DNA of 32,127 nucleotides from Planctomycetota bacterium (GTDB taxonomy: Bacteria; Planctomycetota; E44-bin39). The notes beneath the pieces are model-generated. The model worked only from the letters and a program-made list of their open reading frames with translations. It did not search any database and was not told where the DNA came from. Each line of letters begins with the position of its first letter. The first letter of the stretch is position 1. The position numbers were made by a program, and so were the translations under genes. The stretch lies in contig SOJX01000149.1 of the NCBI GenBank assembly GCA_004376375.1, forward strand, positions 1 to 32,127. Reading direction: 5' to 3'. Positions 7,097-15,400 of this stretch are shown in pieces.

Positions 7097-8938
7097 CTAT
7101 TTGCCCGAAATCGCCCATACGTATATGATTGAGCCGTTGGGTTCTTTGTACGGTTTGCTGGAAAGCTCTTTTGCGTAACCCGCCTTGACCGCCGCCTCGA
7201 GCCGGGCGCGGAACTGCGCCACTCCTTCGGGAAGCTTGTGGATATTTTCTCCCGCTACGCGTTCGTCGATTATAAACATCCCGCCCAGCGACAGCGCCGC
7301 CGGTTTCGATGCGCCTGCGCTTTCGGGAAACTCTTCGCCGGGGAAAACATATCCTCTGGATCGCCAGTCGTGGTAGCCGTAGTAAACGAATTGCTTGTAG
7401 CTCCACAGCGAACCGGCGCAGTAGAGGTTATTGCGGTTCATCGTCGGCGTGTGCCGGACGGTCAACAGCTGCCTGAGCCCTTTGTGCTTGATTCTTATCA
7501 GATGGTGAATAGCGTCGTGGTTCCATTCTTTGTCGAGAGGCGGGTTGGGATCGCGCACGATATAGAACGGCCCCAGCGTAAGGCCGTACGACTTGTCGGC
7601 TTTGGCGCGCGGACCGAAGCTTACGTAGAGTATGTTTGCCGCCGCGAGAATTCCAATAATGAGCGCGACAATTCTGTTAAGCCGGACGCGATCGAGGTAA
7701 AACACCGAGATCAGGGCTCCTGCCCCGATGGCAAACGCCGGCACAACGGGAAGAAGCACCCGTGCGACCCGGCGGGAGGGAACGGCGAAAACAATTACCG
7801 GGAGCACTCCCCAGACCGCGAGCAAGAGCCAGAACCTCGGCAGCGGCAGGTGCGGGCGAAGCTCGCGCAGCTTTATGATTCCCCAGATACCGAAACCCAG
7901 TACAACGGAAATCAGCAGAAAGCCGAAAGCGCTGTTGAAGAGGTGCAGCGCGTACACCCAGATTGAAGTCGGCGGTACGTTGAAGGGGTCCAGTATCTGC
8001 GGTCCGAGCGCGTACTTGACGAAATACTGCCAGGTCGTTTGGCCGTTGATCAGATACCACGGTCCCGCGACGATTGCCGCCAGCACGGCGCCGGGTGCCG
8101 CAGTGGCAAGAAGGCTCCGCCACGGTAATTCGCCGAAGTACGCCAGCGCGCCGACCAGGCCCGCGAAGCAGAACCCGATCAGCGTCAGGACTATTCCCGA
8201 CGCGCCCGCGATGACGCCGATTCCAAACGCGACGAGCATCGCCGCGGCGCACCCGAATAATATGACGCCCGGCTTCTTGCGCAGTTCCGGCTCCTCCCGG
8301 AATCGCAGCACGAGCGCCAGGATTATTATCGAGCCGCCCATGAAAAAGAAAAATATTTTCAGCAGTATCCCGAGCGCAAAGCAGAGACCGGCAAAGATTG
8401 TATCGTGCGGCCGTCTGAACAGGTCGCTCCTGTCGACGAAGTAGATAAATGCAACAAGGCATGCCGCCGTCGGCAGCTCGGCGTAATATCTGTGCGAAAG
8501 GATGATTGTCATCGGCGTGCTTGCGGCGAGCATCGCCGCTGCGAGGGCGCCCGGTGCGCGTATGTGGCGCCTTGCCAGCAGATATGTAAACAGCATGAGA
8601 AAGAGCAGCGAAAAGGCCAGGACGAGTTTTGCAGTCTCTATGTCGTGGAAGCCGCGAAACGGGAAAACGAGCAGGGGTAAAAGCGTCAGCAGCGGCGGTT
8701 TCTCAGGCATGGCGCGGAGAAGCGGTTTGCTGAAACGTTTCAGCCCCGACTTGCAGAGTTTCGCATACAGCTTGAAGCTTTCCGCCAGATAGATCGCATC
8801 ATCGTCAGAGGGAGGGGTAAGATCCCTGCTCGTGTGTTGTATGCATATCGTAACCGTGAAGGCAATGATACAGAAAAGGATTACGATTTCCAGAGGGCGT
8901 ATCAAAGGTATGCGCTGCGGGACTGAAGATAATGGCAT
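7097..8938 (-). CDS. GT39/ArnT-like membrane glycosyltransferase
   Basis: A 613-residue polytopic membrane protein of the GT-C fold (PMT/ArnT-like). Such enzymes move a sugar from a polyprenyl-phosphate donor to a lipid or protein outside the membrane. A first membrane segment (residues about 13-34) is followed by an outer-loop acidic motif PPSDDDAIYLAESFKLY and KPPLLTLLPLLVFPF, both characteristic of this family (catalytic Asp/Glu, and a KPP segment). About ten further hydrophobic segments follow. The soluble C-terminal part (about 440-613) is unlike anything I recognise. I chose the ATG at 8938 (MPLSSVPQ) because a strong promoter (TTGACA, 17 nt, GAAAAT) ends only 6 nt before it, which excludes the longer version starting at 9004. 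Its message would be leaderless. Confidence 0.82.
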   Translation of the reverse strand: MPLSSVPQRIPLIRPLEIVILFCIIAFTVTICIQHTSRDLTPPSDDDAIYLAESFKLYAKLCKSGLKRFSKPLLRAMPEKPPLLTLLPLLVFPFRGFHDIETAKLVLAFSLLFLMLFTYLLARRHIRAPGALAAAMLAASTPMTIILSHRYYAELPTAACLVAFIYFVDRSDLFRRPHDTIFAGLCFALGILLKIFFFFMGGSIIILALVLRFREEPELRKKPGVILFGCAAAMLVAFGIGVIAGASGIVLTLIGFCFAGLVGALAYFGELPWRSLLATAAPGAVLAAIVAGPWYLINGQTTWQYFVKYALGPQILDPFNVPPTSIWVYALHLFNSAFGFLLISVVLGFGIWGIIKLRELRPHLPLPRFWLLLAVWGVLPVIVFAVPSRRVARVLLPVVPAFAIGAGALISVFYLDRVRLNRIVALIIGILAAANILYVSFGPRAKADKSYGLTLGPFYIVRDPNPPLDKEWNHDAIHHLIRIKHKGLRQLLTVRHTPTMNRNNLYCAGSLWSYKQFVYYGYHDWRSRGYVFPGEEFPESAGASKPAALSLGGMFIIDERVAGENIHKLPEGVAQFRARLEAAVKAGYAKELSSKPYKEPNGSIIYVWAISGK

Positions 8939-8944
8939 GGCAGG

Positions 8945-8973
8945 ATTTTCGCATAGCAGCCCTTTTCTGTCAA
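8945..8973 (-). promoter_or_regulatory. Sigma-70 promoter, leaderless configuration, for the GT39-like gene
   Basis: On the reverse strand: TTGACA (8968-8973), a 17-nt spacer, GAAAAT (8945-8950), then 6 nt to the ATG at 8938. Transcription would begin at or next to the start codon, and no Shine-Dalgarno site could exist on the message. Confidence 0.65.
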
Positions 8974-8989
8974 GTCGGAACAGGGAAGA

Positions 8990-9090
8990 AGGGATACGGG
9001 ACAAGGGATACGGGATACGGGAAGAAAATAAATATAATTAGTTTACTCGCCGCTTCTTCGTTTAGCCGCGCAGCTTGCTGCGCGTGTCTT
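8990..9090. repeat. GGGATACG octamers plus TTTAGC hairpin units
   Basis: GGGATACGGGACAAGG-type octamers at about 8990-9023 resemble those at 1795. They are followed, after a short AT stretch, by the tail of a degenerate unit (CTCGCCGCTTCTTCG) and a complete TTTAGC hairpin unit at 9061-9090 with stem GCGCAGC/GCTGCGC. No gene is visible in the 374-base gap between 8938 and 9313. Confidence 0.8.
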
Positions 9091-9100
9091 AATAAATATA

Positions 9101-9210
9101 AACCGAATAACCGAATAACCGAATAACCGAATAACCGAATAACTGAATAACTGAATAACTGAATAACCGAACAACCGAATAACCGAATAACCGAACAACC
9201 GAACAACCGA
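9101..9210. repeat. Octamer array, about 14 copies of AATAACCG
   Basis: A run of 110 bp of AATAACCG with AATAACTG and AACAACCG variants. The variants are clustered (three AACTG units together), which suggests copying of unit blocks. It ends 18 nt before the strong promoter of the STAS gene. The reading frames across it are artefacts. Confidence 0.95.
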
Positions 9211-9227
9211 TGAATGCAAAATAAACC

Positions 9228-9255
9228 TTGACAACTCGCGTTATGGTGATAAAAT
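9228..9255 (+). promoter_or_regulatory. Strong sigma-70 promoter for the STAS-domain regulator
   Basis: Consensus TTGACA, a 16-nt spacer and TAAAAT. It predicts a leader of about 50 nt before the ATG at 9313. The match to consensus is among the best in the window. Confidence 0.65.
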
Positions 9256-9312
9256 TTTTTGAAGGCGTCGGAAGGTTGTTGGTGTATGGAATCTCTTCTT
9301 TGGGTAAGGTAG

Positions 9313-10404
9313 ATGGGCGCGCTGAATATTGCATTCAGGGAAGTCATGGGCGATGCGGCGATGGCCGTTGCCACGATCGCCGGCTCGATCGATGCAAACA
9401 CCGTGGGTGCGTTCCAGAAAGAGCTCGAAGGGGCGCGTCAGGGCGGCCGGATACGCCTTATCCTCGACCTTTCCGACGTCAAGTATGTCAATTCAACCGG
9501 GCTGGGCTCGCTGGTCAAGGAGCAGGACCTTTTTAAAACAACAGGCGGCGGTATCGTCCTGCTGAAGGTCCCGGCCAAGGTTAAGATCGTTGTCGAGATG
9601 CTGGGCCGGCACACGTTTTTCGACATGTGCGACTCCATGCAGGAAGCTATTGAGTCGCTCATGGGTCAGGGCGATGGGGCGCCGGCCGCGGAAGCGGCCG
9701 GGGACGCCGTGCCCACGACCAAGACCCAGCGGCTGAAGATGCCTGCGTCCGGCTCCGCCAGGACTACGGCCGCGAAGCCGTCTGCCAGAACGCCTTCAAA
9801 GAAGCGTGCCGCGACCCCGTCCTCGCGGGCGCCTTCCAAGGCATCCTCCCGCGCAGCCGCGGCCATGGCTCCGTCCGCGTCTCCCGAGGGAACGGTAACG
9901 TGTTCCGTCTGCCGGGCGACGCTGGAGCTTCCCGAGGCCGGCTCCTATCAGTGTCCGCGCTGCTCGACGATGATGAAGATAGATAAGGACCGCGTGGCCA
10001 CGTTCTTCGCACCAGAAGAGCCGGTGCCGATACAGATGACTCTGCTCGCAACGCCCGAGTGCGCCGACGGACTTTTCGAGTTCGTGGGCGTCGTCGCGAA
10101 AAAACTTTCCTTCGGCGGCACCGCGGTCAGGGACTTCCAGCGCTCCGTGATGGAGGTCTGCGACAAGATACGGACCGAGGTCTACGGCGATTCCGCCGAC
10201 AGCCCCGAAACCTTCCAGGTGATGATTAGCGTGCAGGAGAAGAAGATCGACCTCACCTTTACCGACCACGGCAAGTCGCTGGGCGACGGACGCCCCGACA
10301 AGGCGGCCGTGGTGCTCCGCGGCGCCCGCTCGGGCGTCGACACCCTCGACGTCCAGCCGCACCCCAACGGCGGCAACATAATCACAATCGCCAAAAGCTT
10401 CTAG
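9313..10404 (+). CDS. STAS anti-anti-sigma domain fused to a zinc ribbon and a degenerate RsbW-like ATPase domain
   Basis: A 363-residue protein with three parts. Residues 1-118 form a STAS domain of the SpoIIAA/RsbV type; the phospho-switch region is VNSTGLGSLV with S61/T62 as candidate phosphosites. Residues about 118-192 are a low-complexity Ala/Ser/Lys/Pro linker. Residues 193-225 are a zinc ribbon (C197, C200, C214, C217). Residues 235-363 resemble the HATPase fold of anti-sigma kinases (RsbW/SpoIIAB). In the third part the N-box Asn is not present (E281-V-C-D-K), and the G1-like box is TDHGKSLG at 317, so ATP binding looks weakened. Antagonist and kinase-like partner are normally separate proteins, so this is a fused or self-contained partner switch. 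A TAG precedes the ATG directly, so the start is fixed. Confidence 0.85.
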   Translation: MGALNIAFREVMGDAAMAVATIAGSIDANTVGAFQKELEGARQGGRIRLILDLSDVKYVNSTGLGSLVKEQDLFKTTGGGIVLLKVPAKVKIVVEMLGRHTFFDMCDSMQEAIESLMGQGDGAPAAEAAGDAVPTTKTQRLKMPASGSARTTAAKPSARTPSKKRAATPSSRAPSKASSRAAAAMAPSASPEGTVTCSVCRATLELPEAGSYQCPRCSTMMKIDKDRVATFFAPEEPVPIQMTLLATPECADGLFEFVGVVAKKLSFGGTAVRDFQRSVMEVCDKIRTEVYGDSADSPETFQVMISVQEKKIDLTFTDHGKSLGDGRPDKAAVVLRGARSGVDTLDVQPHPNGGNIITIAKSF

Positions 10405-10410
10405 CCTTTT

Positions 10411-10500
10411 TCGGTTGATCGGTTATTCGGTTTTTCGGTTGTCCAGTTAATAAAATAAAGAACCGAAGAACCGACGAACTGAAAAACTGAACAACCGAAT
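10411..10500. repeat. CGGTTATT array followed by its inverted form
   Basis: CGGTTGAT/CGGTTATT units (10411-10446) are followed after a short centre by AAGAACCG/AACAACCG units, which are the same word in the opposite orientation. The two halves can pair. It begins 6 nt after the stop of the STAS gene and could work as an intrinsic terminator-like hairpin. Confidence 0.85.
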
Positions 10501-10524
10501 TCCGAAATCCTCAATTGAAAAACC

Positions 10525-10552
10525 TTGCCCCGTTGTGAAAATCTGTTATCAT
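10525..10552 (+). promoter_or_regulatory. Candidate promoter of the cyclodeaminase gene
   Basis: TTGCCC, a 16-nt spacer and TATCAT, leaving a leader of about 45 nt with a good GGGAGG ribosome binding site (10592-10597) 7 nt from the ATG. Confidence 0.4.
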
Positions 10553-10604
10553 ATCTCTCCGTTTTGCGAATAAACTTTTCTTCTACATACCGGGAGGAAA
10601 AATA

Positions 10605-11231
10605 ATGTATATCGAACAGCCCATGAACGTTTACCTTGCGGACGCCGCGGCCAACAAGCCTGCGCCGGGCGGGGGGAGCGTTTCCGCGCTCGTCGGCGCC
10701 CTCGGCGCGACGATGGGACAGATGGCCGCGAATTTCACCATCGGAAAGAAAAAGTTCGCGGACGTCGAGCCGCAGGTAAAGGACGCCAACGACAGGCTGA
10801 AGGCCGGCGGCGACGAGCTCGCGCGCCTCGTGCAGGCCGACGTCGACGAGTACTCGAAGTACGAAGCGGCAAGGACGATGCCGAAAGAAACGGACGAGGA
10901 AAAGGCCGCCCGCCGCGCCGCCATGCAGGAAGCCACCAAGCTTGCGATGGCCGTCCCGCTCGACGTCTGCCGCAAAGCCGTCGACGTGCTCCAGGCCGCG
11001 GCCGACATCGTCGATATCTCGAACCCGTACCTTATAACCGACGTCGGCGTCTGCGCCATCTGCGCGTTCGCCGGGCTCAAGGGCGCGAAGTACAACGTCG
11101 CAATCAACCTCCAGTCAATCAAGGACGAGGGCCTGGTCGCGGAGGTAAAAGGCGAGATGGCGGAACTCGAGGCAAAGGCGACCGAGCTCCACGACCTGGT
11201 GGTGAACAAGGTCGATTCGAAAGTTCTTTAA
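10605..11231 (+). CDS. Formiminotetrahydrofolate cyclodeaminase / methenyl-THF cyclohydrolase family (FchA/FtcD-C)
   Basis: A 208-residue all-helical protein of the cyclodeaminase family (PF04961). Family members convert 5-formimino-THF to 5,10-methenyl-THF and ammonia (FtcD C-terminal half), or act as methenyl-THF cyclohydrolase (FchA). The N-terminal PAPGGGSVSALVGALGA is the hallmark; DEYSKYEAARTMPKETDEEK and SNPYLITDVGVCA also match the family. Length is normal for the stand-alone form. No histidine-degradation genes are near, so a general one-carbon role is more likely, though this is inferred. The GGGAGG site 7 nt upstream fixes the start. The stop is 5 nt before hairpin repeats. Confidence 0.9.
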   Translation: MYIEQPMNVYLADAAANKPAPGGGSVSALVGALGATMGQMAANFTIGKKKFADVEPQVKDANDRLKAGGDELARLVQADVDEYSKYEAARTMPKETDEEKAARRAAMQEATKLAMAVPLDVCRKAVDVLQAAADIVDISNPYLITDVGVCAICAFAGLKGAKYNVAINLQSIKDEGLVAEVKGEMAELEAKATELHDLVVNKVDSKVL

Positions 11232-11236
11232 TATCA

Positions 11237-11350
11237 TTTAGCGGCGCAGCTTGCTGCGCGTTTCTTCGTTTAGCCGCGCCGCTTGCGGCGCGTTTCTTCG
11301 TTTGGCGGGCGAGCTTGCTCGCCGCGTTTCTTCGTTGGCCGCGCCCGATT
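11237..11350. repeat. Tandem TTTAGC hairpin repeat, about 3.5 units of 32-34 bp
   Basis: Units at 11237-11268, 11269-11300 and 11301-11334, then a partial unit. Each reads TTTAGC (or TTTGGC), a GC stem with a TT centre, and TTTCTTCG. The stem sequences differ (GCGCAGC, GCGCCGC, GGCGAGC), but both arms change together, so pairing is kept. This is evidence of structural selection or of copying from folded intermediates. Confidence 0.92.
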
Positions 11351-11424
11351 GTAGGGGCGGCCCCCCGCGGCCGCCCGGAAAAACATCGGATTCATAACGG
11401 GCAGGCGCAGGGGCCTGCCCCTAC
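11351..11424. repeat. REPIN-like element (GTAGGGGC...GCCCCTAC)
   Basis: Two hairpins, GGGCGGCC/GGCCGCCC and GGCAGGC/GCCTGCC, are bracketed by GTAGGGGC and GCCCCTAC and separated by about 25 nt. It ends 15 nt before the ATG of the next small gene. It belongs to the same family as 12378, 16746, 18651, 22908, 25920 and 30126. Confidence 0.9.
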
Positions 11425-11439
11425 AAAACCGTACGCATC

Positions 11440-11646
11440 ATGGCCAAGCAGGATAAAGAGAATGCCGAAGGAGAGGGCGACCGCCCGTTTATCGGCATCC
11501 TTTTCGAGTGCTGTAACATTTACAACCGCATCTACATCAATAAGATGCAGACCGCGTACGTCGGCTGGTGCCCGAGGTGCGGCGCGAAAATCGAAATCCC
11601 CATCGACCCGAACGGGACCGATGAGCGGTTTTTTCGGGCAAGATGA
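11440..11646 (+). CDS. Small conserved zinc-binding protein
   Basis: A 68-residue protein with a CC pair (ECCNIYNRIYINK) and CPRC near residue 50, so four cysteines could hold one zinc. The C-terminus IDPNGTDERFF and the middle TAYVGWCPRCG look like a small family I have seen in planctomycete-like genomes, but no function is known to me. It is directly upstream of another cysteine-rich protein (11775), separated by an array. No clear ribosome binding site is seen. Real rather than shadow because the motif pattern is protein-like and no other frame is better. Confidence 0.7.
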   Translation: MAKQDKENAEGEGDRPFIGILFECCNIYNRIYINKMQTAYVGWCPRCGAKIEIPIDPNGTDERFFRAR

Positions 11647-11649
11647 CAG

Positions 11650-11764
11650 GGTTCGAAGGTTCGAAAGTTGGAACGTTCGAAGGTTGGAAGGTTCAAAGGT
11701 TCGAAAGCAGATATCTTAAATTTTTGAACCTTCGAACATTCGAACTTTTGAACCTTCAAACTTG
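11650..11764. repeat. GGTTCGAA word array with inverted half
   Basis: GGTTCGAA/GTTGGAAG/GTTCAAAG words (11650-11706) are followed by TTGAACC, TTCGAACA and TTCGAACT words in the opposite sense (11721-11764). It can fold into a long imperfect hairpin. It begins 3 nt after the stop of the 68-residue protein and ends 10 nt before the next start. Confidence 0.88.
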
Positions 11765-11774
11765 GACTTGACGA

Positions 11775-12278
11775 ATGGACGACTACAAGATATCGCGGAC
11801 AACCAGGACGTGTGCGAAGTGCGAAGCCGCATTCTCGCGGGGCGATTCCTTTTTCTCAACCGTCATGGACACGACCGAAGGCTTCCAGCGGATGGATTTC
11901 TGCCCGAAGTGCTGGGAAGCGGTGGCGGACGACGAAAAAAAGAAACTCTTCTCGTTCTGGAAGGCCGGCATCCGCCCGAAAGGCGCGCCGAAACACCGCA
12001 AGCTCGATATGGAAACCGCGAAGGAGTTCTTCATAAGGCTCCACGGCTCGGCCGACGCGGATAAGAAAAACTTTCTTTACCTCCTGACTCTCCTCATCCT
12101 CCGCAAGCGCGGCCTCGTCCACAAAACGACGATCCGCGAGGACGGCGGCGAAGTCCTTGTGTTGCATTTCCCCAAGGAGGAAGATACGCTCTACTACGTG
12201 AAATCCCCACCCCTCGACGAAGCCGCCCTCGAAGCCGTCAAAGCCGATTTCTCCGAACTGCTCGATATGGAGCTTTAG
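11775..12278 (+). CDS. Conserved cysteine-rich hypothetical protein
   Basis: A 167-residue protein. Two CxxC pairs (CAKC near residue 13, CPKC near 43) form an N-terminal zinc-ribbon-like module. They are followed by FSFWKAGI, an acidic/basic helix region (METAKEFFIRLHG) and LLTLLILRKRGLV. The arrangement resembles a small family of unknown function that I associate with planctomycete-like bacteria; this is recollection, not a search result. With no membrane segment it should be cytoplasmic. It is probably cotranscribed with the 68-residue protein upstream, and carB follows under its own promoter. Confidence 0.75.
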   Translation: MDDYKISRTTRTCAKCEAAFSRGDSFFSTVMDTTEGFQRMDFCPKCWEAVADDEKKKLFSFWKAGIRPKGAPKHRKLDMETAKEFFIRLHGSADADKKNFLYLLTLLILRKRGLVHKTTIREDGGEVLVLHFPKEEDTLYYVKSPPLDEAALEAVKADFSELLDMEL

Positions 12279-12330
12279 CTTCCTGTTTTCTGTATAGCAA
12301 AACTCTTTTGGAAAATAATAATGCACCGCC

Positions 12331-12359
12331 TTGCGCGGCAATAGACGCTGTGCTATACT
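12331..12359 (+). promoter_or_regulatory. Sigma-70 promoter of carB
   Basis: TTGCGC, a 17-nt spacer and TATACT, with TG one base before the -10 box (extended -10). The expected start is near 12366, so the whole REPIN at 12378-12434 would lie in the carB leader. Confidence 0.6.
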
Positions 12360-12377
12360 GTCTCAGTTTTGGACTTT

Positions 12378-12434
12378 GTAGGGGCGACCCGGTGGGTCGC
12401 CCGATATTTGGGCGAGGCGACGCCTCGCCCCTAC
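12378..12434. repeat. REPIN-like element in the carB leader
   Basis: GTAGGGGCGACCC...GGGTCGCCC forms one hairpin and GGGCGAGGC...GCCTCGCCC the other, with the usual GTAGGGGC and GCCCCTAC outer ends. It ends 11 nt before the carB ATG, and no Shine-Dalgarno motif lies in those 11 nt. It may be an insertion that has changed translation control of carB. Confidence 0.9.
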
Positions 12435-12445
12435 AACAGATAACA

Positions 12446-15400
12446 ATGCCGAAACGTACAGATATCGAATCCATTCTCATAATCGGCGCGGGCCCGATAA
12501 TTATCGGCCAGGCCTGCGAGTTCGACTATTCCGGCACGCAGGCCGTAAAGGCCCTCAAGGAAGAGGGCTACCGCGTTATCCTCGTCAACTCCAACCCCGC
12601 CACCATAATGACCGACCCCGAGATGGCGGACCGCACATACATCGAGCCGGTCACGCCCGAAGTCGTCGCGGCCATAATCGAAAAAGAAAGACCGGACGCC
12701 TTGCTCCCGACCCTCGGCGGTCAGACCGGTCTCAACATCGCGGTCGCCGTGGCGAAGGCCGGGGTGCTCGAAAAGTTCGGCTGCGAGATGATTGGCGCAT
12801 CCCTCGAAGTTATCGAGGAAGCGGAGGACCGCGACAAGTTCCGCGCCGCGATGCGGCGCATCGGGCTCGACCTGCCCCGCTCGGAGATTGCGCACACGCT
12901 GGCCGAAGCGCTCGAGGCCCGCGACGTGATCGGCCTTCCGGCAATCATCCGCCCCGCGTTCACGCTCGGCGGGACCGGCGGCGGTATTGCATACAACGTC
13001 ACCGAGTACGAGGAGCAGGTCAAGCTCGGGCTTGCCGCGTCGCCGATTTCGGAGATACTTATCGAGGAAGCGCTCCTCGGCTGGAAAGAATACGAGCTCG
13101 AGGTGATGCGCGACAAGGCGGACAACGTCGTCATCATCTGCTCGATTGAGAACATCGACCCGATGGGCGTGCACACGGGCGACTCGATTACGGTCGCCCC
13201 CGCGCAGACCTTGACCGACAAGGAATACCAGCTCATGCGCGACGCCGCGATTGCCGTTATCCGCGAGGTCGGCGTCGAGACGGGCGGGTCGAACATCCAG
13301 TTTTCGGTCGACCCGAAGACGGGGCGGATGGTCGTTATCGAGATGAACCCGCGGGTCTCCCGCTCGAGCGCGCTCGCATCGAAGGCGACGGGCTTCCCGA
13401 TAGCGAAGTTCGCCGCCAAGCTTGCCGTCGGCTACACGCTCGACGAGATACCGAACGACATCACGAAGGAGACTCCGGCCTCGTTCGAGCCGACCATCGA
13501 TTACGTCGTGGTCAAGATTCCCAGGTTCACGTTCGAAAAGTTTCCGCAGGCCGTGGACACGCTCGGCGTGCAGATGAAATCAGTCGGCGAGGTGATGGCG
13601 ATAGGGCGGACGTTCAAGGAAGCGCTCCAGAAAGGCATGCGCGGGCTCGAGACCGGCCGCTCCGGTTTCAGCCTGGAGCCGAAGGATGTCGTAAACATCG
13701 ACATGGATGACGACCCGGACCATGGCGAGCTGCGAAAAGAGCTCGTCAACCCCAGCGCGGAAAGACTGCGCCACGTGCGCCGCGCATTTTCGGCCGGGAT
13801 GTTCGTCGGCGAAGTTTCCGACCTGACGAAGATCGACCGCTGGTTCCTCGCGAACTTCGCGCAGATAGTCAAGCTCGAGGGCCTGCTCCGAAACTGCAAA
13901 TCTCTCGACGGTATTTCGACCGGCCTGCTCAGGGAAGCCAAGCGGATGGGGTTCGGCGACCGGCAGATCGCGAACCTGCTCGGAGCCGGCGAAACGGATG
14001 TGCGGGCGAAACGAAAAGCCGCCGGCATCCTGCCGACGTACAAGCTCGTCGATACCTGCGCGGCCGAGTTCGAGGCCTTCACCCCGTACTACTACTCGAC
14101 CTACGAAGACGAATGCGAGATGCGCGTCTCCGACCGCCCGAAGGTGATTATCCTCGGAGGCGGGCCCAACCGCATCGGCCAGGGGATCGAGTTCGACTAC
14201 TGCTGCTGCCACGCCGCGTTCGCCCTCTCCGAGCTCGGTTACGAAACCATCATGGTCAATTCGAATCCCGAGACCGTCTCGACCGATTACGATACCTCGG
14301 ACGACCTGTACTTCGAGCCGCTGACGCTCGAAGACGTCCTCAACCTCTGCGACCGCCTGCAGCCGGTCGGCGTCGTCGTGCAGTTCGGCGGCCAGACACC
14401 GCTAAACCTCGCCCGCGGCCTCGCCGATGCCGGCGTCCCGATAGCGGGCACGCCCGTCGAGGCGATTGAGGAAGCCGAGGACCGCAAGAAATTCCAGGTC
14501 CTCCTGAAGCGGATCGACCTGCTTCAGCCGAAAAACGGCACAGCCGTCGACGAGGAGGGCGCGCTCAGAATTGCCGGCGAAATCGGATATCCCGTCGTCG
14601 TGCGCCCTTCGTTCGTCCTCGGCGGCCGGGCGATGGAAATCTGCTTTGACGACGAATCGCTTGCCCGCTACATGCGCAAGGCCGTCTCGGCTTCCCCGGA
14701 CGCGCCCGTTCTTGTCGACCAGTTCCTCGAGGACGCGGTCGAGGTCGACGTGGACTGCGTCGCCGACGGGAAAGACGTCGTCGTCGCCGCCGTCATGGAG
14801 CACATCGAGGAGGCGGGCGTGCACTCGGGCGACTCGTCGTGCTCGATACCTCCGTTCTCGCTGCCCGACGCCACGGTGGACCGGATCGAGGAGGCGACGA
14901 AAACGCTCGCGCTTGCGCTCGGCGTACGCGGGCTCATGAACGTGCAGTACGCGGTGAAGGACGACGTTATTTACGTACTCGAGGCGAACCCCCGCGCGTC
15001 GCGGACCGTGCCGTACGTCTCGAAGGCGACCGGCATCCCGTACGCCAAGATCGCCGCGGAAATAATGCTGGGCAAAACGCTCTCCGAGCTGGGCGAGGTG
15101 GCGCCGCCCCGCCTAAGGCACATCGCCGTAAAAAAATCCGTCTTCCCGTTTTCACGGTTCCCGGGGACCGACATCATACTCGGGCCGGAGATGAAATCGA
15201 CGGGCGAGGTGATGGGAATCGACGTTGATTTCGGTCTTGCGTTCGCCAAGGCGCAGGACGCGGCGGGCGACCCGCTTCCGGTTTCGGGAAACGTGTTTAT
15301 TTCCGTCAAGGACTCCGACAAGCGCGCGGTGATCTACATCGCGAAAAAGCTCGCCGACCTCGGCTTCGGCATCCTGGCCACCGGCGGCACCTACAAGGTG

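Noticed and set aside
9101..9210. Possible CRISPR array
   Set aside because: Units are 8 bp and contiguous, with no spacers and no cas genes in the window.
8970..9401. Reverse-strand frames with repeated YSVIRLFG
   Set aside because: Translation of the AATAACCG array; no start signal and no conserved protein.
11231..11440. Integron attC sites, suggested by the GTTAGCC-like starts and hairpins
   Set aside because: The core site does not match GTTRRRY with a matching inverse partner, and no integrase is present.
12308..12445. N-terminal extension of CarB
   Set aside because: It reads through the promoter and the REPIN and has no family similarity; ATG 12446 gives the standard CarB N-terminus.
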